Positions 15,639 to 26,046 are shown, counted from the first letter of the stretch. The stretch: DNA of 64,000 nt from Bacillota bacterium (GCA_025361765.1 JANYJS010000026.1:1-64000), one strand, 5' to 3'. Notes: generated by a model not told the origin, from the letters alone. A program made the numbers and translations.

Positions 15639-16166
15639 TTACATTGAAAAAATTTGTTTATTCTTTAAAATATACTCTACTCCGGAATAAATCGTCATAA
15701 ATAAAGCCGCCCAAAGCATGGCGTCTGCGAAAGGAATATGCCATATTGAAAAAGGATAGTTTTGAAAAAGCAGAGCGATAATAGCCAACATTTGAAGTAT
15801 TGTTTTAAGTTTCCCCGAATTAGCCGCAGAAATAACTATGCCTTCACTAGCGGCAACCGCTCTTAATCCAGTTATAGTCAATTCTCTTGCGAGAATGATG
15901 ATCACCATCCAAGCGGCCACATCGCCAAGCTGCACCAAACACACAAACGCGGCCGTAACGAGTAGTTTGTCCGCTAGAGGATCCATTATCTTGCCAAAAT
16001 TAGTGATGAGATGATATTTGCGGGCGATGTAACCATCAAGGGCATCCGTCAAGGATGCGGCTATAAAAATTACTGCAGAGATTGCATAATGCCCCGTCAT
16101 GAGAACACCCATAAATATTGGGATTAACGCAATTCTGAGCAAGGTTAGCTTATTAGGTAAATTCAT
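15639..16166 (-). CDS. pgsA: CDP-diacylglycerol-glycerol-3-phosphate 3-phosphatidyltransferase
   Basis: Membrane enzyme forming phosphatidylglycerol phosphate from CDP-diacylglycerol and glycerol 3-phosphate. The 175-residue protein holds the CDP-alcohol phosphatidyltransferase signature D-G-x2-A-R-x8-G-x3-D-x3-D, visible as DALDGYIARKYH followed by FGKIMDPLADK, plus several hydrophobic helices. Its ATG overlaps the rimO stop (ATGA), so translation is coupled. cinA follows 13 nt downstream. Confidence 0.96.
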   Translation of the reverse strand: MNLPNKLTLLRIALIPIFMGVLMTGHYAISAVIFIAASLTDALDGYIARKYHLITNFGKIMDPLADKLLVTAAFVCLVQLGDVAAWMVIIILARELTITGLRAVAASEGIVISAANSGKLKTILQMLAIIALLFQNYPFSIWHIPFADAMLWAALFMTIYSGVEYILKNKQIFSM

Positions 16167-17485
16167 TCAATAGTCTCCTCTCCGGTTAGGTCGTAGTCAA
16201 ATGCATCAGTGATCTTTACTGTGGCAAATTCCCCTGGCCTATGGCTAATAGTTGATGTAAAGATAATAGAATTATCTATTTCCCGTGCATCATAACTTGT
16301 TCTGCCAAGAAAAGTGTTTTCTCCTTCAATCTGTTCTTCTATGAGGACTTCCATAATCTTGCCAATTTTTTTCTGATTAAGCTCCAGTGATATAGGCCTT
16401 TGAAGTCCCATAATGTCTTCTTTTCTTTTGACTTTTGTCCGCTCTCGAACCTGGCCACTCATTGCAGCCGCTGGCGTTCCCTCTTCTTTTGAATAGTGAA
16501 ATACGCCCAACCGGTCAAATTTCGTTTTCTCAACAAAATCCAAAAGTTCTTTAAATTCAAGCAGAGTTTCCCCAGGAAATCCTGTGATGATGGTAGTCCT
16601 AATATGAATATCAGGAATTACCTGCCGCAATTTTTCAATCTTGTTAGTTATTGAGTTTTTAGTAGACCTTCTATTCATAAGCGTAAGCAATTTATCGCTG
16701 CAATGCTGAATAGGAATGTCCAGATATTTGCAGATTTTTTCTTCCTTTGCTATGACATCGATAAGCGCATCTGAAATTCTGTCCTCATAGCAGTACATGA
16801 GACGAATCCATTTCAATCCTTCAATTAAGCACAACTCTTCAAGTAAGCTCGGTAAAACATAGCCTCCGTAAAGATCTATACCATAAGCCGTTACATCTTG
16901 GGCGACTAGGACAAGTTCTTTGCAGCCATTTTCCACCAATTCTTTTGCTTCATTTATAATATCGTCACGTCTTCTGCTTCTATAAGGTCCTCTTATTGAT
17001 GGAATGACGCAATAAGAACAACTATTGTCGCAGCCTTCAGCAATTTTCAAATAGGCCGTGTATGGAACAGATAGTAATTTCTTTTCAGGAATTTCCAGAT
17101 AGTTCTGAGTATGGCTGCTATCGTATTTGTACCGCTTGCCCTTTTCATGCTCCCCTATAATTTGGGGCAGGTTTTGATAATCATTGACACCCATAAAGAT
17201 ATCTACTTCGGGCATTTCTTTATAAAGCTCCTTACTATATCGCTGGGCGAGACAGCCAGTGACAATGAGCAATTTATCCTCAGTTTTATTGACTGAAAGA
17301 TCAAGGATTGCATCAATGGATTCTTTTTTGGCATCATTGATAAATCCGCAGGTATTAACCATTATGACGTCTGCAGAGGCAGGGTCTTCTATGATTGTAT
17401 GCCCAGCTTTTTCTAGAATGCCAGCCGCACTCTCGGAGTCCGTAATATTTTTTGGACAACCAAGGGTTTCTATATATATTTTCAT
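16163..17485 (-). CDS. rimO: Ribosomal protein S12 methylthiotransferase RimO
   Basis: Radical SAM enzyme that methylthiolates a conserved aspartate of ribosomal protein S12. The 440-residue protein has the N-terminal UPF0004 domain (MKIYIETLGCPKNITDSE, NTCGFINDAKKES), the radical SAM motif CDNSCSYC, and a C-terminal TRAM domain ending near FDYDLTGEE. The sequence GCPKN distinguishes RimO from MiaB. I start at the ATG at 17483-17485, which has AGGAGA upstream; an in-frame ATG 17 codons earlier lies inside ftsK. It begins directly after the ftsK stop and overlaps pgsA. Confidence 0.96.
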   Translation of the reverse strand: MKIYIETLGCPKNITDSESAAGILEKAGHTIIEDPASADVIMVNTCGFINDAKKESIDAILDLSVNKTEDKLLIVTGCLAQRYSKELYKEMPEVDIFMGVNDYQNLPQIIGEHEKGKRYKYDSSHTQNYLEIPEKKLLSVPYTAYLKIAEGCDNSCSYCVIPSIRGPYRSRRRDDIINEAKELVENGCKELVLVAQDVTAYGIDLYGGYVLPSLLEELCLIEGLKWIRLMYCYEDRISDALIDVIAKEEKICKYLDIPIQHCSDKLLTLMNRRSTKNSITNKIEKLRQVIPDIHIRTTIITGFPGETLLEFKELLDFVEKTKFDRLGVFHYSKEEGTPAAAMSGQVRERTKVKRKEDIMGLQRPISLELNQKKIGKIMEVLIEEQIEGENTFLGRTSYDAREIDNSIIFTSTISHRPGEFATVKITDAFDYDLTGEETIE

Positions 17486-17486
17486 A

Positions 17487-19874
17487 CTATTCTCCTTTTT
17501 CAATTTTTTCCAGTCTTTCGAGTTCTTCAAATTCATCTTTTGAAATCAGAACTTTTCTGGGTCTGCTGCCATCCGGCGGACTGACTATGCCTCTTTCTTC
17601 CATCATATCTATAAGCCTGGCTGCTCTATTATAACCAATTCTAAATCTTCTCTGAAGCATGGAAACTGAAGTTTGCTCCGTAGCAACAACTGTTTCGATC
17701 GCATCTTTAAGAAGTTCATCGCTCGTATCCATAGTGACATCGGTTTTAACTTTTTCTATGCTGTTAATGATTTCGCTGGAATAATCATGATTCGGTACCT
17801 GCTCTTTTAAAAAGTTTATGACGTTATGCACTTCGGTATCTGAAATAAAAGCCCCCTGCACTCGGATGGGTTTTGACATACCGAGCGGATTGAAAAGCAT
17901 GTCACCTTTTCCAACCAATCTCTCTGCCCCAGCCATATCAAGAATGGTTCTCGAGTCGAACTGCGATGATACGGCGAAAGCGATTCTTGAGGGGATATTG
18001 GCTTTGATGACGCCTGTAATGACATCTACCGAAGGTCTTTGTGTGGCTACTATAAGATGCATTCCGGCAGCCCGCGCCATTTGAGCAAGTCTGCATATGG
18101 ATTCTTCAACCTGCGCCGGAGCAACCATCATCAAATCAGCAAGCTCATCAATAATAATGACAATTTGCGGTAATGGGCTTGATTTATCCTGCCTCATTTT
18201 ATCATTAAATGTCTCTAAATCCCTTACGCCAACTTCTGCAAACCTTTTATAGCGTCCCGTCATTTCCTGTACCGCCCAATTAAGCGCCGCCGAGGCTTTG
18301 CTCGGGTCTGTTACCACAGGGATTAATAAATGCGGTATACCATTATAATTATTAAGCTCAACTACTTTTGGATCAATGAGCAGAAACCTGACTTCATCTG
18401 GTTTTGCCTTGTAAAGCATGCTGACAATAATGCTATTAATACAAACGCTTTTCCCCGAACCCGTAGAACCCGCGATCAGCAAATGTGGCATCTCTTTGAG
18501 ATTTGATATAATAGCATTGCCCGAAATATCTTTTCCTACGACAAAGCTAATCTTAGATTTTGCATTGTTATACTCCGTTGATTCGCACATTTCTCTAATA
18601 GTCACCAGATTCACACGCTCATTCTCAACTTCGATGCCAACCGCAGCTTTTCCAGGTATTGGCGCTTCTATTCTGATACTCTTCGCTTCCAGATTCAAGG
18701 CGATGTCATCAGCTAGTCTCACAATACTGCTCACTTTGACTCCAACGTTTGGCTGAATTTCATATCTTGTAACCGCCGGACCTTTTGTTACTTGAACAAC
18801 TCTAGCATTGACGCCAAAATTTTGCAAAGTGGTTTCAAGTGTAGCCGCTTTAGCTTTTAAGTTTACGGATTCATTGATTTGTCCATCGGTCTTTATTTTT
18901 GTAAGCAAGTCAATCGGAGGAAGTCTAAACTCAGAGGCGGCATTGTCTAAATTTACTTTCACGTCCGTGATCGGAACAGTTTTAGTAATAGTTTTTAGTG
19001 TCTCATTCTTATTCTCAAGCAAGGTTTCCTTATAGTCTTCAAACTTCGAGTTTTCCGTCTCTTTTTTATCGAATAACTGGTCATCTTTCATATAATCCAT
19101 GATTTTCATCTGTTTATCCGAGATGCTCCCTTTACGATCATACTGTCCGGATTGAGCCCCTACAATATTGAGTGCTCCTGATAAATCTCTATCCTCAGCA
19201 TCCTTTCGGATATTGTCATTAATTATCTCCGCCTTTTTGTCCTCATTTGTCAGGGCAGTTGCAAGTCTTTTTTCCTTCCATTTGTCAAAGAATTGAGATA
19301 CCGGCGTATTGATAACCAAAAGAACGGAAATCAAAATCAGTAGGGTGCAAAAAATGAATAGCCCAGTCATGCCCACAATCTTAATCAAAAGCGATCCAAG
19401 AAGCATACCTAAAAGCCCACCGTTTGTAAGTTTTGTGCCACTGTCAAAAGTATCCCGCATCATTTGCATTGAAAAACTAAGATCCATATCCCCGTTCAAG
19501 TATCTCGAAGAGTTGAGAATTGTTATACAGATAAAGATCAAAAGTAGAAAAAAGGTTGATCTCCCAGTAATGTGGGTTGTTCTTTTGACAAAAAGTAAAA
19601 AGCCATAAACTATAAGATAATAAGGCAGAATATAGGCAACTAAACCAAAACTGCCCTGCATGAGCAAAGCCAAGGCAAGACCAAATTGACCAGCGGCTTC
19701 AGTTTGTAAAGATATGGCCAAAAAAGCGCCAAGTGCCAATATAACAATCGCCCAAATCTCATCCTTGAGTCTGGCACTAACCTTAGGTTTTAATGGCTGT
19801 TCGGAAATCTTCTTAGAATCAGTCCTCTTTTTATTGGTAGAACCCGGAGGCCTTCCCCTTCTTTTCGATGCCAT
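17487..19874 (-). CDS. ftsK: DNA translocase FtsK/SpoIIIE
   Basis: Pumps chromosomal DNA through the closing septum. The 795-residue protein has four or more N-terminal membrane segments, an acidic/polar linker (about residues 180-330), the motor domain with Walker [10 protein letters not shown] near residue 470 and the Walker B region [13 protein letters not shown], and a C-terminal gamma winged helix ([25 protein letters not shown]) that reads KOPS-like DNA. The basic N-terminus SKRRGRPPG follows the ATG at 19872-19874, chosen for its GGAGAG site; an in-frame ATG 36 codons upstream overlaps uppP. Whether it acts in division, sporulation or both is not decidable here. Confidence 0.95.
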   Translation of the reverse strand: MASKRRGRPPGSTNKKRTDSKKISEQPLKPKVSARLKDEIWAIVILALGAFLAISLQTEAAGQFGLALALLMQGSFGLVAYILPYYLIVYGFLLFVKRTTHITGRSTFFLLLIFICITILNSSRYLNGDMDLSFSMQMMRDTFDSGTKLTNGGLLGMLLGSLLIKIVGMTGLFIFCTLLILISVLLVINTPVSQFFDKWKEKRLATALTNEDKKAEIINDNIRKDAEDRDLSGALNIVGAQSGQYDRKGSISDKQMKIMDYMKDDQLFDKKETENSKFEDYKETLLENKNETLKTITKTVPITDVKVNLDNAASEFRLPPIDLLTKIKTDGQINESVNLKAKAATLETTLQNFGVNARVVQVTKGPAVTRYEIQPNVGVKVSSIVRLADDIALNLEAKSIRIEAPIPGKAAVGIEVENERVNLVTIREMCESTEYNNAKSKISFVVGKDISGNAIISNLKEMPHLLIAGSTGSGKSVCINSIIVSMLYKAKPDEVRFLLIDPKVVELNNYNGIPHLLIPVVTDPSKASAALNWAVQEMTGRYKRFAEVGVRDLETFNDKMRQDKSSPLPQIVIIIDELADLMMVAPAQVEESICRLAQMARAAGMHLIVATQRPSVDVITGVIKANIPSRIAFAVSSQFDSRTILDMAGAERLVGKGDMLFNPLGMSKPIRVQGAFISDTEVHNVINFLKEQVPNHDYSSEIINSIEKVKTDVTMDTSDELLKDAIETVVATEQTSVSMLQRRFRIGYNRAARLIDMMEERGIVSPPDGSRPRKVLISKDEFEELERLEKIEKGE

Positions 19875-19896
19875 AATTTCTCTCCATTTCGAATGT

Positions 19897-20730
19897 TTAT
19901 TTAATAAGTGTATAGGCAATGACGGCTGCGCCAAGAATCCAAGTATAATAGGAGAAATAATGAAGCTTTTTATTTGAAACAACTTTAATCATGGTCTTAA
20001 TTGCAATAAATCCCGTAACTGCAGCTATAATAACACCTGTCGCTACAGGAAGCCATGAAGCCTGGTTCAATCCATTGGAAAAGACATCGGGTGCTTCTAT
20101 CGCTAATGCTCCTAATACGGATGGTATTGAAATCAAAAAAGCGAATCGAACTGCTAGCTCACGCGTTGCCCCAGTGAATAATCCTCCCACGATTGTAGAA
20201 CCAGATCTCGAAATACCTGGCGCTATAGCCACTGACTGAAAAAGTCCAACTATAAAGGCATCCCGAAAAGTCATCTCATTCGTTCCCTTAATACCTTTTC
20301 CTAATTTTTCGGCTACGAATAAGAGAGTTCCGGTTAGTATAAACCCAATTCCGATGGTTAATAAGGAATTGTACATAGCGCCAAATGCATCTTTAAATAG
20401 TATTCCAAAAAATGCGGTAGGTATTGAGGCCATGATAATCATGAGTCCAAGCTTACGATAAGCGTTTTTATTAGGCTGGAGTCCTTTGCCTGAAAGCACA
20501 TCCTTGAACACAGAAATCAATTCTTTAAGCAGCATCCATATATCCAAATAATATACCGCGAAAATCGATAGAAGCGTACCGAAATGAAGAAGCACGGCGA
20601 ATAATAGAACATCGCCTCCTTTAATGCCAAAAATATACTGAAGAACTGCAAGATGACCAGAACTGCTGATCGGAAGAAATTCTGCCAATCCTTGTACAAA
20701 ACCTAGTATTATAGCTTCGAAAAATGTCAT
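19897..20730 (-). CDS. uppP: Undecaprenyl-diphosphatase UppP (BacA)
   Basis: Integral membrane phosphatase that recycles undecaprenyl pyrophosphate to the lipid carrier used for peptidoglycan; high activity gives bacitracin resistance. The 277-residue protein shows the two family motifs, [14 protein letters not shown] (residues 15-28) and [10 protein letters not shown], within eight hydrophobic segments. AGGAAA precedes the ATG. ftsK follows 22 nt downstream, so the two probably share a transcript. An inverted repeat TAACGCG/CGCGTTA stands just upstream. Confidence 0.96.
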   Translation of the reverse strand: MTFFEAIILGFVQGLAEFLPISSSGHLAVLQYIFGIKGGDVLLFAVLLHFGTLLSIFAVYYLDIWMLLKELISVFKDVLSGKGLQPNKNAYRKLGLMIIMASIPTAFFGILFKDAFGAMYNSLLTIGIGFILTGTLLFVAEKLGKGIKGTNEMTFRDAFIVGLFQSVAIAPGISRSGSTIVGGLFTGATRELAVRFAFLISIPSVLGALAIEAPDVFSNGLNQASWLPVATGVIIAAVTGFIAIKTMIKVVSNKKLHYFSYYTWILGAAVIAYTLIK

Positions 20731-21047
20731 TGGATATTTCCTTTCTTGTTTAACGCGATTGCGGACATAAAATAGAACTGCGCGTTACTTATTAAGTTGA
20801 ATTATAATTAAATTATTATATCATATTAGCATAGCTTTTCGGCACTAATTCTGTTTGACACTGAAAAAATATTCTGTTATTATTTCTACTAATTATATAG
20901 TGGCAAGATTATATTGGTTCACTTTTTTCACAAATCACCTTACCAACCGGCTTAAAATACGATATAATAAACCCATAAATATGATATGCCATTGTGGATG
21001 AAATCAATTTACTGCAACAATAATAAATGCATTTGGAGGATAAATAA
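20731..21047. other. 317-bp divergent intergenic region uppP/asd
   Basis: No gene. It contains the asd promoter (TTACCA at 20940-20945, TATAAT at 20963-20968, 17 nt apart), an inverted repeat TAACGCG (20751-20757) / CGCGTTA (20781-20787) that would form a hairpin in the uppP leader, and AT-rich sequence at 20805-20830 that probably holds the uppP promoter. The asd leader is only about 75 nt, too short for a lysine riboswitch or a T-box. Confidence 0.7.
20940..20968 (+). promoter_or_regulatory. asd-dap operon promoter
   Basis: TTACCA and TATAAT are separated by 17 nt, with the asd start 80 nt after the -10 box and a GGAGG site before it. Confidence 0.75.
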
Positions 21048-22034
21048 ATGAAAAAACCAAATCTCGCAATAGTTGGAGCTACGGGCCTTGTTGGCAGTAC
21101 CTTCCTAAAGGTATTAGAGGAGCGTATTTTCCCGTTTGAAAACCTTTATCTCATGGCTTCTGCCAAGTCAGCTGGCCAGACAATACTTTTTAAAGGCAAG
21201 TCATATATTGTTGAGGAGCTTTCGGAGAAATCATTTGATAAGCCAATTGATATTGCTCTATTTTCCGCCGGCGGCTCAATAAGTTTAAAATATGCATCAT
21301 TAGCAGCAGCAAAAGGCTGTGTAGTGGTCGACAACAGCAGTGCCTGGCGCATGGATCAATCTGTGCCTCTTGTCGTTCCCGAGGTAAATCCTAAAGACAT
21401 AACATGGCACAAAGGAATTATTGCAAATCCTAATTGTTCTACAATTCAAGCGGTGGTCGCTTTAAAACCCCTTCATGATCGTTATAAAATCAAGCGAATT
21501 GTTTATTCCACATATCAGGCAGTATCAGGCTCAGGGGTGAAGGGCATTAAGGATCTGGAAGAAGGTTTAAAGGGCAATGATATTTCAATCGCTTATCCAC
21601 ATCCAATTGCGGGCAATTGCCTACCACAAATTGATGTATTTTTAGAGAATGGTTATACTAAAGAAGAAATGAAAATGGTCGATGAGACCCTTAAAATTAT
21701 GGGGGATCCCTCGATTAAAATAACAGCTACCACAGTACGAGTACCCGTTTTTTCTTGTCATAGCGAGTCAATAAATATCGAATTCGAAAACGCCTTTGAC
21801 TTGGATGAAGTATTTGAAATTCTTAAAAATGCTCCAGGACTTGTGGTTCAAGATGATCCCCGAAACAGCATCTACCCTCTCGCCAGAGAGTGCGCAGGAA
21901 AAAATGAAGTCTTTGTAGGTAGAATCAGAAGAGACTTCAGCCTTGAAAATGGCCTTAATTTATGGGTTGTCGCTGATAATATTCGAAAAGGCGCTGCCAC
22001 CAATGCTGTTCAAATCGCAGAATTGCTGATTTAA
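21048..22034 (+). CDS. asd: Aspartate-semialdehyde dehydrogenase
   Basis: Reduces aspartyl phosphate to aspartate semialdehyde with NADPH, the branch point to lysine/diaminopimelate, threonine and methionine. The 328-residue protein has the nucleotide-binding GATGLVGSTF at the N-terminus and the catalytic cysteine in IANPNCSTIQAV (Cys about 130). TTTGGAGGATAA precedes the ATG. It heads the operon asd-dapA-dapB-dapH; the 17-nt gap to dapA suggests cotranscription. No regulatory RNA is visible in the short leader. Confidence 0.97.
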   Translation: MKKPNLAIVGATGLVGSTFLKVLEERIFPFENLYLMASAKSAGQTILFKGKSYIVEELSEKSFDKPIDIALFSAGGSISLKYASLAAAKGCVVVDNSSAWRMDQSVPLVVPEVNPKDITWHKGIIANPNCSTIQAVVALKPLHDRYKIKRIVYSTYQAVSGSGVKGIKDLEEGLKGNDISIAYPHPIAGNCLPQIDVFLENGYTKEEMKMVDETLKIMGDPSIKITATTVRVPVFSCHSESINIEFENAFDLDEVFEILKNAPGLVVQDDPRNSIYPLARECAGKNEVFVGRIRRDFSLENGLNLWVVADNIRKGAATNAVQIAELLI

Positions 22035-22051
22035 GTGAAAGGAGTATCACC

Positions 22052-22930
22052 ATGGCATTATTTACCGGCTCAGGTGTTGCAATAGTAACACCCTTCAAGA
22101 ATAGAGGAGTTGATTTTGAAAAGCTCGGACAATTGATTGACTGGCAAATACAAGAAGGCTCCGATGCCATTATTATCTGTGGAACCACTGGAGAAGCTTC
22201 TACGCTTTCCGACGAAGAACAAATTGAAACTGTAGCCTTTACTGTTAAAAAGGTTGCCAAGCGTGTGCCCGTCATCGCTGGAGGTGGTAGTAACGACACC
22301 CACCACGGTATCAATTTAAATATTGGATTAGAAAAAACAGGGGTTGATGGTCTATTACACGTGACCCCATATTATAACAAGTGTACACAAAAGGGACTCA
22401 TTCAGCATTACACAGCCATTGCAGACAATGTCAGTATTCCAATGATCATCTACTCTGTCGCCTCAAGAACCGGCGTCAATATCGCTCCCGATACTGTCGC
22501 CGAACTGGCTAAGCATAAAAATATCATCGGTATAAAAGAAGCTAGTGGGAGCATTTCGCAGGTTGCAGAAATAGCAAGGTTAGTTCCCAAGGATTTCAGT
22601 ATCTATTCAGGAAATGATGACATGGTAGTCCCTCTTTTGTCATTGGGTGGACGCGGCGTTATTTCAACAGTTGCCAATATTGCGCCTAGAGATACCCATG
22701 ATATGGTTGCACGTTTCATGACTGGCGATATTAAGGGTGCATGCAGCCTCCAGCTTAGCATGAAGCCATTGATAGACTCCTTGTTTGTTGAAGTCAACCC
22801 CATTCCGGTTAAAGCAGCTCTCTATTTAATGGGCAAAATTAATCTTGAATATAGACTGCCCTTATGCCCACCAGAAAAGACTTCGCTAGAACTAATCTCT
22901 AAAGAACTTAGAGCCTATGGCCTTATATAG
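22052..22930 (+). CDS. dapA: 4-Hydroxy-tetrahydrodipicolinate synthase
   Basis: Condenses pyruvate with aspartate semialdehyde. The 292-residue TIM barrel carries the Schiff-base lysine in NIIGIKEASGS (about residue 162) and the catalytic tyrosine in IIYSVASRTG (about residue 133), plus CGTTGEAST for substrate binding. The usual family motif YNVPSRTG is altered to YSVASRTG, a mild change that keeps the tyrosine. AAAGGAG lies upstream of the ATG. Overall length and order (asd, dapA, dapB) are standard. Confidence 0.97.
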   Translation: MALFTGSGVAIVTPFKNRGVDFEKLGQLIDWQIQEGSDAIIICGTTGEASTLSDEEQIETVAFTVKKVAKRVPVIAGGGSNDTHHGINLNIGLEKTGVDGLLHVTPYYNKCTQKGLIQHYTAIADNVSIPMIIYSVASRTGVNIAPDTVAELAKHKNIIGIKEASGSISQVAEIARLVPKDFSIYSGNDDMVVPLLSLGGRGVISTVANIAPRDTHDMVARFMTGDIKGACSLQLSMKPLIDSLFVEVNPIPVKAALYLMGKINLEYRLPLCPPEKTSLELISKELRAYGLI

Positions 22931-22942
22931 GAGGTAATGACT

Positions 22943-23692
22943 TTGATACAAATTATTTTGCATGGATGTAATGGAAAGATGGGTAAGGTTTTACGACAAC
23001 TGATTTCCTATGATAATGAGCTTGAGGTTATTGCAGGCATTGATAAAAATAGCGATACACCTAGTCCTTTTAAGATTTATAGTGCCCCTTCAGATTGTAG
23101 GCATAAGGCAGATGTTATTATTGATTTTTCTCATTACTCAGCCATTGCCGACCTTCTTGAATATTGCGTTGCATCAAAAACACCAGTAATCATAGCCACA
23201 ACTGGTCTTGGCGACAATGAACTGTTTCTAATTAAAGATGCTTCAAACGAAATTCCAATATTTCACTCAGCCAATATGTCAGTTGGTATCAATGTGATTG
23301 ATAAAGTTCTAAGAGGATTGGTTCCAACTCTTGAAAAAGATTTCAACATGGAAATTATAGAAAAGCACCATAACAAAAAGACTGATTCCCCCAGTGGAAC
23401 CGCCCTTCTATTAGCCGAATCCATAAATAACGCCTGTATGGTTAAAAAAGAATTCATCTATGGCAGGCACAGCAAATCTGATGACTGCAAAATGACAGAT
23501 CTTGGCATTCATTCAATTAGAGGGGGTACTATACCCGGAGAGCACACCATACTCTTTGCTGGCCCGGATGAAATCATTGAGATTACACATACCGCTCTCT
23601 CTAAAGAAATATTTGCAAGGGGGGCCATCAAAGCCACTAAATTTCTATCAACTAAAGAGAAAGGCCTCTATTCTATGAAAGATCTAGTCTAA
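22943..23692 (+). CDS. dapB: 4-Hydroxy-tetrahydrodipicolinate reductase
   Basis: NAD(P)H-dependent reductase of the diaminopimelate pathway. The 249-residue protein shows GCNGKMG for nucleotide binding and EKHHNKKTDSPSGTA, which includes the catalytic histidine and lysine. I choose a TTG start at 22943 because AGGAGG lies 8 nt before it and the product then begins MIQIILHGCNGKMG like other DapB; the in-frame ATG at 22937 is only 2 nt from that site. A 24-bp tandem duplication covers the end of the gene and its stop codon. Confidence 0.94.
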   Translation: MIQIILHGCNGKMGKVLRQLISYDNELEVIAGIDKNSDTPSPFKIYSAPSDCRHKADVIIDFSHYSAIADLLEYCVASKTPVIIATTGLGDNELFLIKDASNEIPIFHSANMSVGINVIDKVLRGLVPTLEKDFNMEIIEKHHNKKTDSPSGTALLLAESINNACMVKKEFIYGRHSKSDDCKMTDLGIHSIRGGTIPGEHTILFAGPDEIIEITHTALSKEIFARGAIKATKFLSTKEKGLYSMKDLV

Positions 23693-23724
23693 CTGAAAAG
23701 GAAAGATCTAGTATAACTGAAAGG
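23677..23724. repeat. 24-bp tandem duplication at the dapB 3' end
   Basis: Positions 23677-23700 and 23701-23724 are nearly identical (two differences). The first copy encodes the last dapB codons and the stop; the second lies in the spacer and supplies the AAAGGA used by dapH. Confidence 0.9.
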
Positions 23725-23737
23725 AACATGATTCAAG

Positions 23738-24454
23738 ATGAGCACCCTATTTGATTTAACCGATCCTTATGAAATTGCAAAATATATTAAAGAAGCAAAA
23801 AAGCAGACTCCCGTTAAAGTCTATATCCAGGGTAATCTTGAAGGAATTGAAGCTGATGGTATTCAGGTTTTTGGTCAAGGGAATTTCTGGATACTTATTG
23901 GTGATTATGTTGAGGTCAAACTACTGCTGGAAAATAATTCAAAATTAATCCACGATTATCATATGGAAAATGACAGACGTAATTCTGCAATCCCAATGCT
24001 TAATCTTAAGGAAATAGAAGCTAGAATTGAGCCTGGCGCTATCGTCCGTGACGGTGTAACAATTGGTAAGCAGGCCGTGATTATGATGGGTGCGGTGATT
24101 AATATAGGCGCATCCATCGGTGATGGCTCTATGATTGATATGAATGCGGTTTTAGGAGCAAGAGCAACTATTGGCAAAAGGGTTCATGTAGGTGCCGGAG
24201 CCGTCGTAGCGGGTGTTTTAGAGCCTCCAAGCGCAACACCCGTAATTGTTGAAGATGGTGTGTTGATTGGTGCCAACGCCGTAATTCTTGAAGGCGTTCA
24301 TATTGGCGCTGATTCTGTGGTGGCAGCAGGATCCGTAGTGACTGAAGATGTTCCGGCAAACTGCGTTGTAGCAGGAGCCCCAGCAAAAATCATTAAACAA
24401 AAGGATGACAAAACAAGATCTAAAACCCTGCTTCTAGATGACTTGCGAAAATAG
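23738..24454 (+). CDS. dapH: 2,3,4,5-Tetrahydropyridine-2,6-dicarboxylate N-acetyltransferase
   Basis: Acetylates tetrahydrodipicolinate and so marks the acetylase branch of diaminopimelate synthesis typical of Firmicutes. The 238-residue protein has a small N-terminal domain and a left-handed beta-helix built from hexapeptide repeats ([20 protein letters not shown] and the following turns), with the acyl-CoA loop around [17 protein letters not shown] lies 12 nt upstream of the ATG. It ends the operon, followed by a bidirectional terminator; the matching deacetylase and aminotransferase genes are not in the window. Confidence 0.95.
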   Translation: MSTLFDLTDPYEIAKYIKEAKKQTPVKVYIQGNLEGIEADGIQVFGQGNFWILIGDYVEVKLLLENNSKLIHDYHMENDRRNSAIPMLNLKEIEARIEPGAIVRDGVTIGKQAVIMMGAVINIGASIGDGSMIDMNAVLGARATIGKRVHVGAGAVVAGVLEPPSATPVIVEDGVLIGANAVILEGVHIGADSVVAAGSVVTEDVPANCVVAGAPAKIIKQKDDKTRSKTLLLDDLRK

Positions 24455-24496
24455 TCGCACTAAACACGGTTGTTCAATACCTTACCTTTAAACACT

Positions 24497-24527
24497 AAAA
24501 AAGAAGCTGCCTTGCAGCTTCTTTTTT
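24497..24527. terminator. Bidirectional terminator dapH / rpmF
   Basis: A perfect 14-bp stem (24497-24510 with 24514-24527, GAAGCTGC/GCAGCTTC core) with a 3-nt loop is flanked by six A and six T, so it works for both convergent genes. Confidence 0.92.
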
Positions 24528-24536
24528 GATACTATC

Positions 24537-24719
24537 CTACGCTTCTGAAGCGATAACTTCCCTGCCGTCATAGTAATTGCAATTTGGGCACACCCTATGT
24601 GCAAGCTTAGGCTCATGACATTGCGGACATATGGACAACCCTGGTAATGTCTTTTTCATGTTTGGGGCTCTTCTTTTATCTCTTCTCGCTTTTGATATTT
24701 TCCTCTTTGGTACTGCCAT
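24537..24719 (-). CDS. rpmF: 50S ribosomal protein L32
   Basis: 60-residue zinc-binding ribosomal protein. The N-terminus MAVPKRKISKARRDKRRA is canonical, and two CxxC pairs (CPQC and CPNC) form the zinc ribbon, so this is the zinc-containing paralogue. AAGGAGGTG precedes the ATG and a perfect consensus promoter stands at 24759-24787. The DUF177 gene (yceD) that normally precedes rpmF is not present; ackA lies upstream instead. Confidence 0.97.
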   Translation of the reverse strand: MAVPKRKISKARRDKRRAPNMKKTLPGLSICPQCHEPKLAHRVCPNCNYYDGREVIASEA

Positions 24720-24758
24720 TCTAAAACACCTCCTTGCATCATAAAACTAACGAACTTC

Positions 24759-24787
24759 ATTATATTGCAGAGTATAATCTTTGTCAA
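24759..24787 (-). promoter_or_regulatory. rpmF promoter
   Basis: TTGACA (24782-24787) and TATAAT (24759-24764), 17 nt apart: full consensus. The rpmF ATG is 40 nt downstream of the -10 box. Confidence 0.9.
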
Positions 24788-24808
24788 TATTTTTTTACTT
24801 AAGTTTGC

Positions 24809-26008
24809 TTACGATTTCCCCACGATTTCAACGGTATCTCTAGCAATAACAAGCTCTTCATTGGTTGGAATAAGGAAAACTTTGATCGCAGAATCTTCTG
24901 CACTAATTTCTGTTTCCTTTCCTCTCACTTTGTTTCTGACAGCGTCCATTTTAATGCCGATATGCTCAAGATTGCTACAAATACTCATTCTGGCTTCAAT
25001 GCCATTTTCTCCTACACCAGCTGTAAATACAATGGCATCGGCGCCATTCAGTTCAGCCAAGTACGCACCGATGTAAGATTTAACCTTAAGCGCAAAAACG
25101 TCCAAAGCTAATTGCGCTCTCTCATTTCCACCTTTTGCGGCATCTTCTATGTCTCTAAAATCACTGCTGATCCCTGAAATGCCGAGCACTCCAGATTTTT
25201 TGTTCAGTATATTGGTCACTTCATTAACCGTTAGGCCTTCCTTTTCTTTTATGAAGGATATGATAGCAGGGTCAATATCCCCGGACCTTGTGCCCATGAC
25301 GAGCCCTTCTAGCGGTGTAAATCCCATGCTGGTATCCATACATTTACCGCCATCAATTGCGGCCACGCTGGCCCCATTCCCCAAATGACAGGTAATGACC
25401 TTTGTATCCTGAACAGATTTGCCTAAAAGAAGGGCAGCTCGCTCAGAGACAAATCTATGACTGGTTCCATGGAAACCATATCTTCTAACGCCATATTTTT
25501 CATAATATTCGTACGGAATGGCATAGATATAAGCTTCTTTTGGCATAGTCTGGTGAAAGGCGGTGTCAAATACACCAACCATGGGTGTGTTTGGCATAAG
25601 TTCTTGACACGCGCGTATCCCTAATATGTTTGGCGGATTATGCAGTGGTGCCAGTTCTGTGCATTCATCCAAAGCAGCCATGACGTCTTCATTAATCAGC
25701 ACCGATCCACTGTATTTTTCTCCCGCATGCACAACACGGTGACCGACAGCTGCGATTTCATCCATGCTATTCAATACGCCATTCACTGGATCAATGATTG
25801 TTTTAAGAACATGACCTATTGCCTCTTTGTGGGTTTTCATTGGTGTTTCAAGTATATATTTGTCACATCCATTTCGCTCCTGTTTTAATACAGAGCCTTC
25901 GATCCCAATTCTTTCAATTAACCCTATTACGAGGACACTTTCATTTTTCATATCAAGGACTTGATATTTTAATGATGAGCTTCCGCAGTTAATTACCAAT
26001 ACTTTCAT
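24809..26008 (-). CDS. ackA: Acetate kinase
   Basis: Interconverts acetyl phosphate plus ADP with acetate plus ATP, the ATP-yielding end of acetogenic fermentation. At 399 residues it is full length, with the N-terminal [15 protein letters not shown], the substrate region [21 protein letters not shown], and the C-terminal [17 protein letters not shown] precedes the ATG, and a promoter lies at 26047-26074. No phosphotransacetylase gene is adjacent in this window. Confidence 0.98.
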   Translation of the reverse strand: MKVLVINCGSSSLKYQVLDMKNESVLVIGLIERIGIEGSVLKQERNGCDKYILETPMKTHKEAIGHVLKTIIDPVNGVLNSMDEIAAVGHRVVHAGEKYSGSVLINEDVMAALDECTELAPLHNPPNILGIRACQELMPNTPMVGVFDTAFHQTMPKEAYIYAIPYEYYEKYGVRRYGFHGTSHRFVSERAALLLGKSVQDTKVITCHLGNGASVAAIDGGKCMDTSMGFTPLEGLVMGTRSGDIDPAIISFIKEKEGLTVNEVTNILNKKSGVLGISGISSDFRDIEDAAKGGNERAQLALDVFALKVKSYIGAYLAELNGADAIVFTAGVGENGIEARMSICSNLEHIGIKMDAVRNKVRGKETEISAEDSAIKVFLIPTNEELVIARDTVEIVGKS

Positions 26009-26046
26009 TGTTTGTAGCCTCCTCTTTTATATTAATACCATTATAA

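Noticed and set aside
20970-21047. Lysine riboswitch or T-box before asd
   Set aside because: The leader is about 75 nt, too short, and no T-box signature (GGTGG-type) is seen.
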